A DNA stretch of 64,000 bases from Diploptera punctata (Eukaryota; Arthropoda; Insecta; Blattodea; Blaberidae): NCBI GenBank assembly GCA_030220185.1, contig JASPKZ010001250.1, positions 62,001 to 126,000 of the forward strand, given 5' to 3'. The number at the start of each line of letters is the position of its first letter. Positions within the stretch are counted from its first letter, which is position 1. This document shows positions 41,640-52,299 of this stretch, piece after piece. The position numbers and the translations under genes were made by a program. The notes below the pieces were generated by a model. That model was not told where the DNA came from. It searched no databases and worked only from the letters and a program-made list of their open reading frames with translations.

Positions 41640-41965
41640 CCATGTTTCCCTTAACAGAGATTTAAAGCGCTCTCCCCCTACAGGGAAGAATTTGAACCAT
41701 ACTAATTTCGTTACACTTGTTTTCGTATAGATGTCATATGAGTGGTCCATGGTCAGCGTTCTGCCTGATACTGACATCTAGGAAACCAAGGTAGTACTAT
41801 GACGGAAAAATTCGGTAAATTTTGCTTAGAGGCCTTTTCATTCAGGCTTAAGGATCTTTTACGAGCCTGATAATCTTTAGACTCGGGACCCACGGCTTAA
41901 AGTCCCTCCCGGAGGACTTGCTCCTTGGATTTTTCCATCCTAAAAAAATCCATTGACCCCGGCTG
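41640..41965 (-). mobile_element. tRNA-derived SINE, family 4 (body)
   Basis: Inverse of 61305-61705: GTAAGCCCATGTTTCCCTTA, CTAGGAAACCAAGGTAGTAC, CTCCTTGGATTTTTCCATCC. The head is absent or degraded. Confidence 0.65.
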
Positions 41966-42009
41966 GGTAATAGCATATATAAGAAAAAAAAATTGGAAAA
42001 TAAATATCT

Positions 42010-42490
42010 TATTAAATTAATATTAAGAAACTAAAGCTGTTACTATGATTGAAATAAGTAAATTAATGTACACAACTAAATTATTGTAATCAAATGGTAA
42101 AGAGAAAAATTTATGCCTGAACCGGGAATCGATCCCCGTACCTTCAGCATCATTAGAGCATCAGTACTGAAAGCTGAAGGTTCGGGGTTCGATTCCCGGT
42201 TCAGGCATAAATTTTTCTCTTTACCATTTGTTTCAATAAATATCTTCTTAATAAAGAAGCCGCCATTTGCAAACAGAAGCAAAGGTTTCATAGCATTTGG
42301 TGCATGGGAATTAACAGTGTATATAAGAAAAAAATTGCATTTAGATTGAACTTCTCAGATCGGTCAGTTGATAGAGTATTGGCCTAGAAAGCCAAAGGTC
42401 CTGGGTTCAAGCCCTAGTCTGAGCGTATAATTTTTCTCTTCAATATGATTTATCCATCATTGAGATGTATGAAATGAATAATAAAGAAAA
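42010..42490. mobile_element. tRNA-like foldback plus adjacent tRNA-like unit
   Basis: 42098-42222 is a palindrome of two tRNA-like cores (GCCTGAACCGGGAATCG and complement) between AAAGAGAAAAATTTATG and CATAAATTTTTCTCTTT. 42300-42445 is a second + strand unit (GGTCAGTTGATAGAG, GGTTCAAGCCCT). Confidence 0.6.
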
Positions 42491-42504
42491 CATCAAATGA
42501 TGAA

Positions 42505-42640
42505 TGGGTTTCTGGTCTCATACTGGCCGAAATCCCAAGAGAAATTTTTTCCCCCATTGGGACTTGAACCAATGTATTTCATAGATCTGCATCAAGGTAT
42601 GATACCTTAGACCACTTGGCCACGGTGAAGAATCATTTGG
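42505..42640 (-). mobile_element. tRNA(Leu)-like SINE head
   Basis: Complement: ACCGTGGCCAAGTGGTCTA, then GGTTCAAGTCCCAATGGGG. A Leu/Ser-type A box and a B box are clear; the body is short. Confidence 0.5.
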
Positions 42641-42719
42641 GAAGAAAACAAGCTACATTTTTTTTTAAAAATGGGTTTTACGATCATATAAGGGATGAGA
42701 ATGGAGGAAACTTAACAAT

Positions 42720-42995
42720 AATGAGCTGCATAATTTGTCATTATCCTAATACAGTCAGATTTGTTGAGTACATAGATTGAGATGGACAGGTCATGAAACT
42801 TGAATGGATGACAGGAGATATACTTTCAAAATTGTTATTGGGAACCCTTGGGAAAAAGACTATTAGGCATAGGTGGGAGGATAATATTTGGATTGATCTT
42901 AGAGAACTAGATATTTGAGATATGAACTGTATTTAGTTGGCTGAGGATAGGGACCAGTGGACGGCCTTAGTGAATGTAGAATTGAACCTGTTGTA
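42720..42995 (+). mobile_element. LINE ORF2 C-terminal fragment
   Basis: Broken + frames with RWTGHET-like, KTIRHRWEDNIW and DRDQWTALVNV, the usual end of an RTE-like ORF2. Highly decayed. Confidence 0.5.
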
Positions 42996-43300
42996 TCAAT
43001 GGTAAAGAGAAAAATTTTTGCCTGAACCAGAATTGAACCCAAAACTTCAGTTTCTCATTCAGGCAAAAATTTTTCTCTTTACCATTGATTACAATAGTTT
43101 AATTGTGTACATTAATTTACTTATTTCAATCATAGTAGTACTTCATATTTGAAGAGAAAAATTATACGCTCAGACTGGGACTTGAACCCGGGACCCTTGG
43201 TTTTCTAGTCCAAGTGCTCTACCATTTGAGCTACCTGAGCAAGTACCGATCTAAATGCAAATTTTTCTCTATATACGTTGTAATTGTAGTAGTACTTTTT
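42990..43300. mobile_element. tRNA-like units (foldback remnant and one minus unit)
   Basis: TCAATGGTAAAGAGAAAAATT...AATTTTTCTCTTTACCATTGA (42995-43087) encloses a short core remnant. 43148-43272 is a minus-strand core with GACTTGAACCCGGGACCC. Confidence 0.6.
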
Positions 43301-43509
43301 GCTTCTTAATATTAATTCAAATATTGAACCTGTTGGTTCCATAAACCATAGATTTAGTTTTAGAGTTTTTATCAGACTTTTATCATAAACTTATGTTACC
43401 AAAATTATGTTAGCACTCTACTTCATCCTGACAAGAATTCATGTACTTTATTTTTATTCACATCTCACAGCATAGTATTTGGAAAGATGTTTTGAAGTTA
43501 TGCTGGCAA

Positions 43510-43560
43510 ACATTCGATTCCCGGTTCAGGCAAAAATTTTTCTCTTTACCATTGATTTAT
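43510..43560 (+). mobile_element. 3' half of a tRNA-like unit beside an exon
   Basis: ATTCGATTCCCGGTTCAGGC and AATTTTTCTCTTTACCATTG end only about 22 bp before the MAP3K4 exon 8 acceptor AG at 43580-43581, so the unit lies in or next to the likely branch-point zone. Confidence 0.55.
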
Positions 43561-43581
43561 AACCAGAATGTTTGTTTACAG

Positions 43582-43915
43582 TGTCTGAAAAGCAGCATAG
43601 ATGATTGTATCTCACATGTCGTTGGAACTGCAACTCCTCCTACTTCTTGTTCTCCTACATTCCATCACAACTCTCGCTCGCCATTGGATCATTATCCTCG
43701 CTCTCGAGGGTCATCTCCCTCACCTCGAGCAAGAGGGTCTTCATATAGAACATCACGCTCACAACCTGATATCGCAGTAGCTGCAGCAGCAGCAGCTGCT
43801 TCATCTCAGCGGTCTTTATCTGCTCAAAACAGTCAGTGTGCTGATAGTCCTGGTGATGGTGGAGAAGAAAATGTGGATGGAACTATAGTAGAGTCACTGT
43901 TGGTTCCACCCAAAG
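43582..43915 (+). CDS. MAP3K4-type kinase, exon 8 in window
   Basis: Acceptor TTGTTTACAG, donor GTAAAT, 334 bp. It starts CLKSSIDDCISHVVG (matching the family's NECIGHVIG region). Then comes a Ser/Arg/Pro-rich low-complexity linker with HYPRSRGSSPSPRARGSS and an alanine run of eight or so. Such a linker with an alanine run precedes the kinase domain in MAP3K4. Open throughout. The first ATG upstream in this frame (43441) lies in intron and transposon sequence, so it is not a start. Confidence 0.85.
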
Positions 43916-44066
43916 GTAAATAGAATTTCTTTTCATCATCACCTCTATTAAATAACATTATGAAATTTAGACTGGAAGTAAATATTAATAAAACTAAATA
44001 TATGCTCACACATAGAAATATACGTGTCCACATATATAGTATCATACTTTAAACTACTACTACGTC

Positions 44067-44256
44067 TTTAATTAAAATTACAGTGGGAGGAAACACTATG
44101 AGGTATTTACATTAATAAATGAATTGGAAAAAATGTTTTAACATCTCACCTCACAAAGTTGCATGTCTTCATGATGCTGGTTTCAAAAGTATAGTATTAC
44201 TTCCATCTTCAGTCAAATTCCAACTGTCGAAATTTTGTCGTTAACATCATCTACTA
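44067..44256 (-). mobile_element. 5'-truncated Penelope fragment with ribozyme core
   Basis: Minus orientation, tail at the left (GGAAACACTATGAGGTATTT). The ribozyme-like segment on the minus strand is CUGAAGA, AAGUA/UACUU helix, GAAA, CCAGCAUC. It is bounded by the 10 bp duplication CTACTACGTC. Confidence 0.7.
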
Positions 44257-44372
44257 CTAATACTGGGAAAGCTGACGATAAAACAGAATTGTTTTGAAAC
44301 ATGTCCAAGAACAAATCAACATTAATATTGAGGTAAGATGTCCAGACCAAAAATAATATAATCATCTACTAC
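44246..44372 (+). mobile_element. Family C solo 3' end, perfect 12 bp target duplication
   Basis: ATCATCTACTAC stands at 44246-44257 and 44361-44372. The 103 bp insert is the bare 3' end: CUGACGA, AAAACA/UGUUUU helix, GAAA, palindrome ACAUGU, C, then TGAGGTAAGATGTCC and AATAATATA. It has no inverted partner. Confidence 0.85.
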
Positions 44373-44759
44373 GTCGCTTTGGATAATCATATCTAAATGA
44401 AATTGGTGACAATCAAAAGAGAAACTCAAAAAGTTTTGTGTATGTTAACAATGTCAACAATGGAGAATAATGGACAAAATACAGAAACTAAACTAAATTT
44501 AATCATGTTTTTTGTGATCGATATGGGTTCATTGTTGGATATTTAGCAGACAGCGATGTCTGCAGCGTCACTTGTGGGGGCCACATTCAGTGTCTATGAG
44601 GTATAGCAAAAACTTTTTGAGTTTCTCTTTTGATTGTCACCAGTTGCATTTAGATACGATTATCCAAAGCGACGTAGTAGTATTTAAAGTATGATACTGT
44701 ATTTGTGTACACAGCGTATTATAAAATGAGAATGGGCACTTAACATTAAATGAGGGAAA

Positions 44760-45185
44760 TTTTGAGAAAGTTATGGAATTAAAATACCTTAGAATGAGGT
44801 GAAGAAAGACATTAAATATAGAGTCAGTTATGGAAACACATGCTACTATATATTAGAGATTTTTGTCATCCAAAATTCTCTCAAAAATGTTATCTAAAAA
44901 ATATATAGAACAATGAGACTTCTAGTTATATGGATATAAAACATGGTCTCTTACTTCTAGAAAGGAAAAATGTTACAAGTATTGTAGAGTAAAGTGCTTA
45001 GGAAAATTTTTGGATCAAAAAGGAGTAGAAAGAGACAGGCGAATGAAGGAAACTTCTTAATAGATGACTCCATAATCTCTATGGGAAACCAGATGTAATA
45101 AGAACAGTTAATCTCATAGACTGGCAAGAAAAGGGGATGAGTAGGGAATGAAAGAGGAGGAAGCTATTTGCTGACTACTTTATTT
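44760..45185 (+). mobile_element. RTE-like LINE fragment
   Basis: Broken + frames with YGYKTWSLTSRKE and RVKCLGKFLDQKG-like segments, as in 15040-15240. Dead. Confidence 0.5.
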
Positions 45186-45272
45186 TAATTAAGAAATGTT
45201 TCAGAGTTCCCATAGTTAATGGCATACCTTTACTTTATTTTTAATAATATGGATGGCATGTTTTATTTACAG

Positions 45273-45446
45273 TATTGCTTCGAATTGAACGAGTACAAGA
45301 GGCTGTGAAGAAACTTGATCAGGAGATAGATGAAAGGTTAAGAAAGGATGAGTTGATTGGCACAATTACTGATGTTGAATCTGAAGACAAGATACATATC
45401 AGATCAAGAAGTGTAACGTTCAGCTGGCAAAGAGGCATCAAAATTG
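45273..45446 (+). CDS. MAP3K4-type kinase, exon 9 in window (start of kinase domain)
   Basis: Acceptor TTATTTACAG, donor GTGAGT, 174 bp, phase 1 at both ends. It encodes LLRIERVQEAVKKLDQEID and ends SRSVTFSWQRGIKIG. In MAP3K4 this is followed by EGQxGKV, the ATP-binding glycine loop. The next exon should therefore start with the rest of a Glu or Gly codon. No such exon was recognised in the remaining 18.5 kb, so the catalytic domain must lie beyond the window or be lost. Confidence 0.88.
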
Positions 45447-45644
45447 GTGAGTGAAGCTTTATACGTTTTAAATTAGTATTTTTCAATATCTCGAAACTAT
45501 TGCATTTACAGATATTAATAATAGAAGAGTCCAATTTAAAAATCCTTGTCTTTTGAATTTTGTGACATTTACTGAATTGTATTAACTTTTCTGACATAAT
45601 TCTATTAGGTAAGTATTAACTATGATGTGTTGTTAAAATTCTTT

Positions 45645-46012
45645 TTTATTCAATGCCACCACGTCATTTTGACACTCTGGTATTCTCTGCTGGCATGGCA
45701 TTATTGTAACCCACTTCTGAAGTTGGGGCACCTGGAAGGTAGAGTTACGCTGCCCCGATGATATATGATAAGTAATGATGTGCCAGGAAAGGCGTGAATC
45801 CTAAATTTAATGAATATGTTAATGATGATAATGATGGCCAGATGATGTTTGGGGACCGTTTGGGCCTTAAAGTTTCCTGACATTTGTCTTACAGATGAGA
45901 AATAACCCTGAAAAAACCATCACCCAGGAGACTTTTCCTGACCGGGGATCGAACCTGGGCCCACTGCATGACGAGGCAGTAATGCTATCCCTAGACCACA
46001 GTGGTGGACAAT
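45645..46012 (-). mobile_element. tRNA-derived SINE, family 3, long copy
   Basis: Contains CACGTCATTTTGACACTC, GGTTGGGGCACCTGGAAGG-like, GGGGACCGTTTGGGCC, CTTACAGATGAG and the complement of the right end GTGGTCTAGGGATAGC, GGTTCGATCCCCGG. Confidence 0.7.
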
Positions 46013-46379
46013 CAATAATATCGATAATACTCGAGAGAAGATGACTTAAGCGTCAATTCTGCCCATTGGAAAATAAATAAATAATATTGATAATTACCTC
46101 GTAGTGTTACTTCCCTTTAGAATTTTTATTAAATATTAACTTCTTAATAAATTTGGAAAGAAATAAAAGTAAGGAATAATTTGATGTTTTCTTTTATTAA
46201 TTTCATAATAAATCTCTGAATACTGTAATTGTGATTCACTTCCTGCCTTGTCAATATTAAAATAATAATGACAATAAGAAAGAATCACAGCTTAAAGAAT
46301 TCAGCAGAACTAATTAATGTAATACCATCATATATTTGTATTTCTTGTGGGATTCGTGTATTTTCTTCAAACTAAAAGC

Positions 46380-46628
46380 ATTCATACATTCTGACTTAGG
46401 CTTTCATGACCAGAGTTATTATGATGACCTTGTAGAAGATTTCCGTGCTGTTGGCCGTGGTCTTGAGGCTTGTAGTTCCCCGACGTTTCACCAGGGACTG
46501 CATCCGGCATCCTCAAGACAACCCTTGAGGATGCCGGATGCAGTCTCTTATGAAACGTCCGGGAACTACAAGCCTCAAGACCACGGCCAACAGCCCGGAA
46601 ATCTTCTACAGGATCATTCATACATTCT
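46380..46628. mobile_element. Second-lineage Penelope mini-foldback, perfect 13 bp target duplication
   Basis: ATTCATACATTCT stands at 46380-46392 and 46616-46628. The 223 bp insert is a palindrome of the ends of the 21942-23205 element (GGCCGTGGTCTTGAGGCTTG). Each arm has (U)UGAGGA, a GCCGGA... helix, GAAA and CGUC followed by GGG or CGGG. Confidence 0.85.
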
Positions 46629-46654
46629 ATTTAATTTTATAGATTGTTAAAGAA

Positions 46655-46850
46655 TAAGCATTAAATTAATCAGATTTACACCTCACTTCATATATTTTGT
46701 ATAAATCCAGGACCAGTGTCAAAAGGTTCATTGTCAACTGGCATTTGACTCGTGGATTTATGCAAAATATAGGAGATGAGATGTAAAATTTGTTTAATTT
46801 AATGATTATTAAATAAAACCTCATAGTCTTACTTCTTAAAAATATCAATC
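46655..46850. mobile_element. Diverged Penelope foldback
   Basis: TACACCTCACTTCATATATT and AAAATATAGGAGATGAGATG arms, tail CCTCATAGTCTTACTTC. The ribozyme is lost. Confidence 0.5.
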
Positions 46851-47154
46851 TCTAAAGAAGATAATGTGAATTAAGGATTTTAATTGTGCCCTTCAATATC
46901 CAAGTTATGCCAATACATTTATTCTATCACCAAGGCAAAATGGTTTGGTCTAATGAAGGTGTCCTAACCAAACTTCAGGAAAGTTATGCTATCTTGGCAA
47001 TTGTCTCCATTTTGCTTTGCTCCATAAATTATGTCTGACCTGTTGCTGTTCATAGGTCAACCATCACAATGACTGCTTTTTGTCCACTTCTAATGTATCA
47101 AGTTTCTGTGGATGACAATGGTGGTATGTGTAGGGTAGAAAATTTATATAAGTT

Positions 47155-47390
47155 GAGTCTGTTCATCTTACCTCATAAATTGTCATGTTTCAATATGCTT
47201 GCATATTATCTTCAGCTTGGTCAGACTATAATAATAATCGGTTGTAGGTCCTAGATGTCGACTTCCCCTCCATCTTTTGGTTGACAAAGAACTTATAAAT
47301 CAAATCCTTTTCTGCTAGGAATTTCAAAATTCATTATCCTTTCTCTGTTCTTCTGGATGTAAAGCTTTCCCAAATTGTAGTTGTCGTCCA
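47155..47390 (-). mobile_element. Penelope 3' end fragment with hammerhead core
   Basis: The minus strand carries the endonuclease tail (ERIMNFEIPSR) and CUGAAGA, an AAUAUG/CAUAUU helix, GAAA, then CAUGAC. The normal GUC is lost, so the ribozyme is probably dead. No partner arm. Confidence 0.5.
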
Positions 47391-47583
47391 ATGGTGATAA
47401 GGTTTAGTTGACTTGCACCATTCTTTCTCTTGCTTAATGAATGGTGGGGAAACATTCAATAAAAATTTCTGTGCTTATTTTCCATATGCAGACTTAATTT
47501 AGATAAATAGTAGCATAACTTTAGACACAAAATTTGGCCAATATCTGGAGATAAATATTTATAAGTTCTGATGATACAAGATG

Positions 47584-48480
47584 TGAGGGTCTGCCAAAAA
47601 GTAATGCCTCCTATTTTTTTCTCTTTTAATTGTGAATATATTTAAATACACTTTATGTACCGTGAAACCCACAACATTGACAATTAATTTGTCACTTTTC
47701 GATATAATCTCTGTCCTTTTCCACTGTTTTTGTCCACATTTGAACAAAGGCACTATGGTAAAAAAGCATGGTCTTGCTTCCTAAGCCATCGATGCACAGA
47801 TGTTTTTATGGTCTTCTCATCCTCTAAACGAATCTCATGATGTGCTTCCTTTAGTGGCCCAAACAGATAGAAGTGTGAAAGTGCTAGGTCAGGGCTATAA
47901 GGTGGATGAGGCAAGACTTCCCATCCAAGTTTAATAATCTCTTTAGTGGTGTGATGACTGGTGTGTGGTCTTGCATTGTCGTGCAAAAGAAGAACATCTG
48001 CATTAGCTTTTGTTGGGCGAATTCACCGAAGATGAGCTATAAGCTTTTTGAGGGTGCATCCCTGCTCCGAAAAAAAATTAACTAGAATCACACCCTCTGC
48101 ATCACTAATGTCCGGCCTTCTGTTCCGCTTTGCATCCGCCAATTGTGCTTGTCCTTCAGCTTTATTACAGCAACGAACCCAACATGTAACAGTACTGACA
48201 TCCACTGTTGAATCTCCATATACATTTTTCAACCTTTCATGAATGTGTAAGGGCGTTTCACCTTCTGAATTCAAGAATTCATTCATAGAACGCTTCTAAC
48301 ATGTACATCAATATCAGCCATTTTGCAAGAGGATGCAGTGCTGCCACCTGTTGATTTAGGAAGTTATTACTGCAGTGGATTGGAGAAGAATGTTTGAGGA
48401 ATTGTGCCGAATTGAAATTTTTCACATAACTAACTTATTAAAAAAAAAAAAAGGAGGCATTATTTTTTGACTGACCCTCG
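47584..48480 (-). mobile_element. mariner-type transposon, internally deleted
   Basis: Inverted ends TGAGGGTCTGCCAAAAAGTA (47584) and complement of CGAGGGTCAGTCAAAAAATA (48480), both followed by ATGCCTCC. TA follows the right end. The left flank is TG, so the TA duplication is mutated. Confidence 0.75.
47753..48300 (-). pseudogene. mariner (Mos1/SETMAR-type) transposase remnant
   Basis: The N-terminal DNA-binding part at 48023-48286 has EGETPLHIHERLKNVYGD and VSTVTCWVRCC. The C-terminal part at 47753-47986 has MHDNARPHTSHHT (D2) and VLPHPPYSPDLALSHFYLF (third acidic region). The middle with the first catalytic D is deleted. Inactive. Confidence 0.8.
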
Positions 48481-48700
48481 TAAAAGCAAATGTGTGCAAA
48501 ACATTCATTTCATGCCAAATCTCTCTGCTTGTATATATTTCTTGAAACTAACATAAAGAGGGAGTTAATTTTTTATGTCTGATCAAATTCCATGTCTAAG
48601 ACTTAAATAGATTGACAAAATGTAGATTTTATTTATTTTTATATTCAGAACTTTTTTACAAAACAATTTCATTATAAATTTGGTTGTAGAATAATCCATG

Positions 48701-49097
48701 TCAGCGCTGGTAATCAAAAATCTGATCATATGGTGTGTACTGTTCTGGATATTCAGTGACATGTACATTTTCATGATTGTTTTCCTTTATTGGAGGATTG
48801 TCTTCTATTCCAAGATTTTCAGCTTTAATTTTTTCTGTGTTTTGTTGTGAATGCTCTGTTGAATTCATCTGATGTTGATCTAGATTTGTAGATTGAGATT
48901 TTTTCTTTTCATTAGCTGTTTTATTTGTCTTAGTGGTTGTATTTGATAAGATGTAGGAATGAAAGTTCTTGCTTGGTCGCACTGAGATTCGAGACTTCAT
49001 GAGCGAATATCCAGGTCCATGCCAATCATACCAATACATACCCTGGTATTCATATGATTCTGGTAGTTCTCCATTTAAGTAACGTCCATTGAGATTA
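48701..49097 (-). CDS. FReD protein, last exon
   Basis: The final exon of a fibrinogen-related domain protein on the minus strand (acceptor AAATTTCAG, stop at 48701). It completes the domain: NLNGRYLNGELPE, GMYWYDWHGPGYSLMKS and RISVRP, the standard FReD end. About 90 residues follow that are rich in N, T, K, E and Q (for example TTKTNKTANEKKKSQST), without structure. Such a polar tail after the FReD fits Drosophila scabrous, a secreted Notch-pathway factor, but ficolin- or angiopoietin-like proteins cannot be excluded. AATAAA at about 48634-48629 (minus) may be the poly(A) signal. Confidence 0.85.
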
Positions 49098-49221
49098 CTG
49101 AAATTTAATCAATATAATTGTATTAATAAATAAATATCAAATTTTTAACATGTATTAAAATACAATAATTATTAGACATTGAACTTTAACATTGTAATTA
49201 GTAATGTATCCTTTGAATTTT

Positions 49222-49432
49222 TATAGAAATAAATCACTATGAGGTTAATTTAAGATAAAATCAAATGTTTCATACCTCTCCTCATATTAATCTTCTAAGT
49301 AGATTGTGATTTCGGGTTCATGGCAAACCCATCCTCAGTACCATTATGCCGACAGTCGGAGAGGAGAGGTAGGAAACATTTGATTTTATCATAAATTAAA
49401 CCTCATAGTGATTAATTCCCATAAAAGTTAAA
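49222..49432. mobile_element. Family B Penelope foldback, partial right arm
   Basis: Left arm CACTATGAGGTTAATTT, CCTCTCCTCATATTAATC with ribozyme; the right arm is shortened to GGAGAGGTAGGAAAC and tail CCTCATAGTGATTAATTCCC. Confidence 0.7.
49298..49342 (-). ncRNA. Hammerhead ribozyme fold, family B, GGGUU/AACCC stem II
   Basis: Minus strand: GGUA, CUGAGGA, a GGGUU/AACCC helix, GAAA, UCACAA, UC, UACU. Stem I is 4 bp with one G-U. A third independent stem II sequence in the same family. Confidence 0.72.
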
Positions 49433-49654
49433 AATTGATAGGAATTACTTAAATTTGTGCCAAATTGCAAAACAGTGTACAGTAATAACAGTATGGTTAT
49501 GCATTTAGTTGTTTTCACATTAAAGTAAATTGGCATGAGAAATTGAATACTGCCATTTGCCAAGGTTAAGGTACTTTTACCAATAATAGCTCATCAAGTT
49601 AAGAAAATCTTACACACTCATATAGTTATCTCATAGCAGAGCAGAAATGAAAAT

Positions 49655-50235
49655 TATCATAAGTAATGTCACGTGTGATTTCGTGATGAGCAAATTTATC
49701 TAGAGGATTTGGAAATCAAGAGTGGCATTTGTTAGGACTATTTAATGGATAAAATTAAGCTGTTTACTCAAATCATTATTTAAATATAGTTAGTAGTATT
49801 TTAAAATATTTATATATTTAATGTAAATGGCGATGTTCAAAAACAAATCAGAAATGTGAGGTTATGTTCATTCACTGCAACTTGATCATATTATTTATTG
49901 CCAAATAGGATCGCAATATTGTAAAAATGCACCCTAGTGGAGAAATAATGAAACACATCAAACTGTATATCATAATCAACATTATAGTTTATTAATTTAT
50001 TTTTTAGTAAACAACTCAGTAAAATCACGGAATCTGTTCATTATATGCTATATTCAATGTATTTGTTGGAGAAAAATAATGCTCTGAGTTGTTCAGAATA
50101 TTAAAAAGGAAGAGCTTTCTTTATCACAAAAGCAGGAGCTGATAAAGAAAAATTGATAAAGAGCAAGGTGAAACATGATTCATTGGTTGTAAAACAGAAT
50201 TCATTGAAACGTGATTTATCATTGACTACCATTTG
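49655..50235. repeat. Unclassified dispersed repeat (copy 2)
   Basis: Matches 23573-24035 over most of its length (TCATAAGTAATGTCACGTGTG, TTTGGAAATCAAGAGTGGC, GAAACGTGATTTATCATTGAC), with an extra about 100 bp in the middle. Confidence 0.6.
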
Positions 50236-50289
50236 GGGCATGAGTCCAAATAAATGTTGTATTGATAATTATTTACTCTTATAAAAGCA

Positions 50290-50930
50290 CTCTAACTCAT
50301 TGGCACTATTGAACCCTTAAGTTCATGGCTGCACAGACATAAGCTCTCCCTATATCCATATCCTGAGCTATGTTTTTCAATCATTCCCTGTATAATCTTC
50401 TTCACTCAAATCATAGTTAATATTATTCTCCCACCTCATTCTGGGCCTGCCTACTGGGCACTTTCCCTCTGGTTTTCTTACAGAGCTTCCATGCCCATCT
50501 TTCATTCCCCATTTGTGCCACATCTCCTGTTCATCACAGTCTACGAGACTTAACTCTCCTTATTATATCTGATTTCCCCATAAATATCATATGTAGCTCA
50601 CTTATGTAAGTTTCTCCATTTGCCTGTCTGTTCAACTCTCTTTTTTCCAAAACAATTTCCTAAAAACTTTATTCTCAAATACTCATAATCTCTTTTCCTC
50701 CCTTAAAGTATGAGTCCACGCTTCACATTCATATAATAAACTGGTAGAATAACTGTTTTACATATTTTCAGTTTGACTTTTTTGAAAGGAGTTGGGATGA
50801 CAAGAGTCCCTGTAATGCATAATGCATTTCCAGAATTGAGCCTATGTTTAATTTCTTTCTGCACCTCATTCTTGTTTGTAATTATTGTTCCTAGATAAAA
50901 GCACTCTACTGTTAATTTAAATCTAAAAGG
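50290..50930 (-). mobile_element. RTE-like LINE 3' half in FReD intron
   Basis: The minus strand encodes CFYLGTIITNKNEVQKEI and KHRLNSGNALCI, then VKLKICKTVILPVYYMNV, the RT C-terminal region, followed by decayed tail matching 15040-15510. It begins about 10 bp downstream of the FReD exon donor at 50940. Confidence 0.65.
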
Positions 50931-50940
50931 AAATTTGTAC

Positions 50941-51067
50941 CTTGTGTCACATCCATTATACCACCAAGCTCCAGTGTGGGATTCTGCACAGTTCCCATCG
51001 TGCCAGTTATCATGATCATTGTCAAATGTTGAGAATTTCATGCCAGCATGATATATCAAAGAATCTC
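50941..51067 (-). CDS. FReD protein, fourth exon seen
   Basis: Acceptor CAACACAG, donor GTACAA, 127 bp. It encodes GDSLIYHAGMKFSTFDNDHD and NWHDGNCAESHTGAWWYNGC. The DNDHDNW stretch is the FReD calcium site, and the two cysteines (NCA, NGC) make the conserved disulfide. Intact frame; joins the last exon with a split Ser codon. Confidence 0.88.
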
Positions 51068-51264
51068 CTGTGTTGAAAAATAGGTTTCTTGTTAATATTA
51101 AATATATTCTGAATTTATTATAAAGATATGATAACCATACAAATACATAGCTGTTATTGAGGGGGAACATATTTATAGGGTAATAAGTTATATTTTTTAT
51201 GTAATCGTTTATTCCTAAAGATAGTGAATGCTACACAGCATTGGGGCCTGAATAATAATAGTTA

Positions 51265-51915
51265 AGAGATTGAATCATTTATATACAACTCATATTTTGT
51301 TTTCTCATCATGGATCTGTTTCAGGGACCATTGCCACAATTCTCATCTAGTATCTGACTAAGTTGATTGTTGGATGTCTTGTATATTTTTTCCTTATGGT
51401 GGTGGGCAGACAAACTTCACAATTATATGCTCATCCCCAGGAACTCAATTTTCATTACTTTGTCTCTATTTGTCTGGATGTAGAATTTTTCCCATACTGT
51501 TAGTTCTGTTCTTTTTTTCCAGTTGTGCCAATAATTTTGCCTTCTCTTCATTTTTATGATTTTTAGTCCACACATGATCAGCTACTGCTAATTTGTATGT
51601 TTCTCCATGTTTTATATTTGTAAAGCATCAGCAGTTGCTGCTCATTTCTGAACAAAAAGGCATGGAATTAAAGAGAAGACAAAATTTATGAAATAATTTG
51701 AAAAATTCTACATCCAGAAAAGTAGAGACAAAATTATGAAATTTGGAGCTCCTGGGGAGAAGGATTTAATTGTTAGATTCATCTGCCCATCAACAGAGTA
51801 ATAGAATATATAAGCCTTCCAATGATCAACACAGCAATCAATTTCTAGCTCATTTTGGGATAGATATTCCAGGTTAAAAAATCAAAATATGAGGTGAAAT
51901 GTATGTTACCAATTC
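51265..51915. mobile_element. Decayed Penelope foldback with endonuclease tails
   Basis: Left arm CAACTCATATTTTGTTTTC and a minus-strand endonuclease tail; right arm + strand tail (SREDKIMKFGAPGEKDLIVR-like) ending CAAAATATGAGGTGAAATG. The ribozyme is lost (only GAAACAGAUCC remains). Confidence 0.55.
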
Positions 51916-51924
51916 AATCACTTA

Positions 51925-52270
51925 ATATGAGGAAAGGAAAATTGATGTTTTGCACCTGGATTAGTGTAATGGTTAGCATACTAATGTACAAAGCTAGAGA
52001 TTCACATTCAAAACACATTCAGGAATTAATTTTTCTTTGCAAATTAATATCTCAGTGTTACTTCCTATCAGCTTTCTGATGCTCAGTGCTATAACTAGCA
52101 GATACAAAATTTGTGTACTGGATTAGTGTAATGGTTAGCACGCTAATGTACAAAGCTAGAGATTCACATTCAAATCCCATTCAGGCATTCATTTTTATTT
52201 GCAAATTAATATCTCAGTGTTGCTTCCTATCAGCTTTCTGGTGTTCAGTGTTAAACTAGCAGTTACAAAT
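51925..52270 (+). repeat. Tandem pair of a tRNA-like repeat, about 175 bp unit
   Basis: Two head-to-tail copies beginning near CTGGATTAGTGTAATGGTTA, with GATTCACATTCAAA as B-box region and TCCTATCAGCTTTCTG near the end. The A box is of the Asp/Glu/Lys type. Non-functional as tRNA. Confidence 0.6.
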
Positions 52271-52299
52271 TTATATATTAAATTAGGGAGTTTTTAAAC

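Larger units (their letters stand above)
44037..44699. mobile_element. TA-flanked MITE carrying two nested Penelope insertions
   Basis: Inverted ends AGTATCATACTTTAAA (44039) and complement (44699), with an about 100 bp arm including CGCTTTGGATAATC and GGTGACAATCAAAAGAG. A PLE fragment (44067-44365) is inserted with CTACTACGTC on both sides (44057-44066, 44366-44375). Inside it is a second, family C fragment. Confidence 0.7.

Noticed and set aside
43441..43581. ATG at 43441 as a start for the Ser/Arg-rich protein
   Set aside because: The region before 43582 is intron and a tRNA-like transposon remnant; the real exon begins after a good acceptor.
47155..47390. Active hammerhead in the 47.2 kb Penelope fragment
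   Set aside because: Stem II and core are good, but the GUC cleavage triplet is GAC, so cleavage is not expected.
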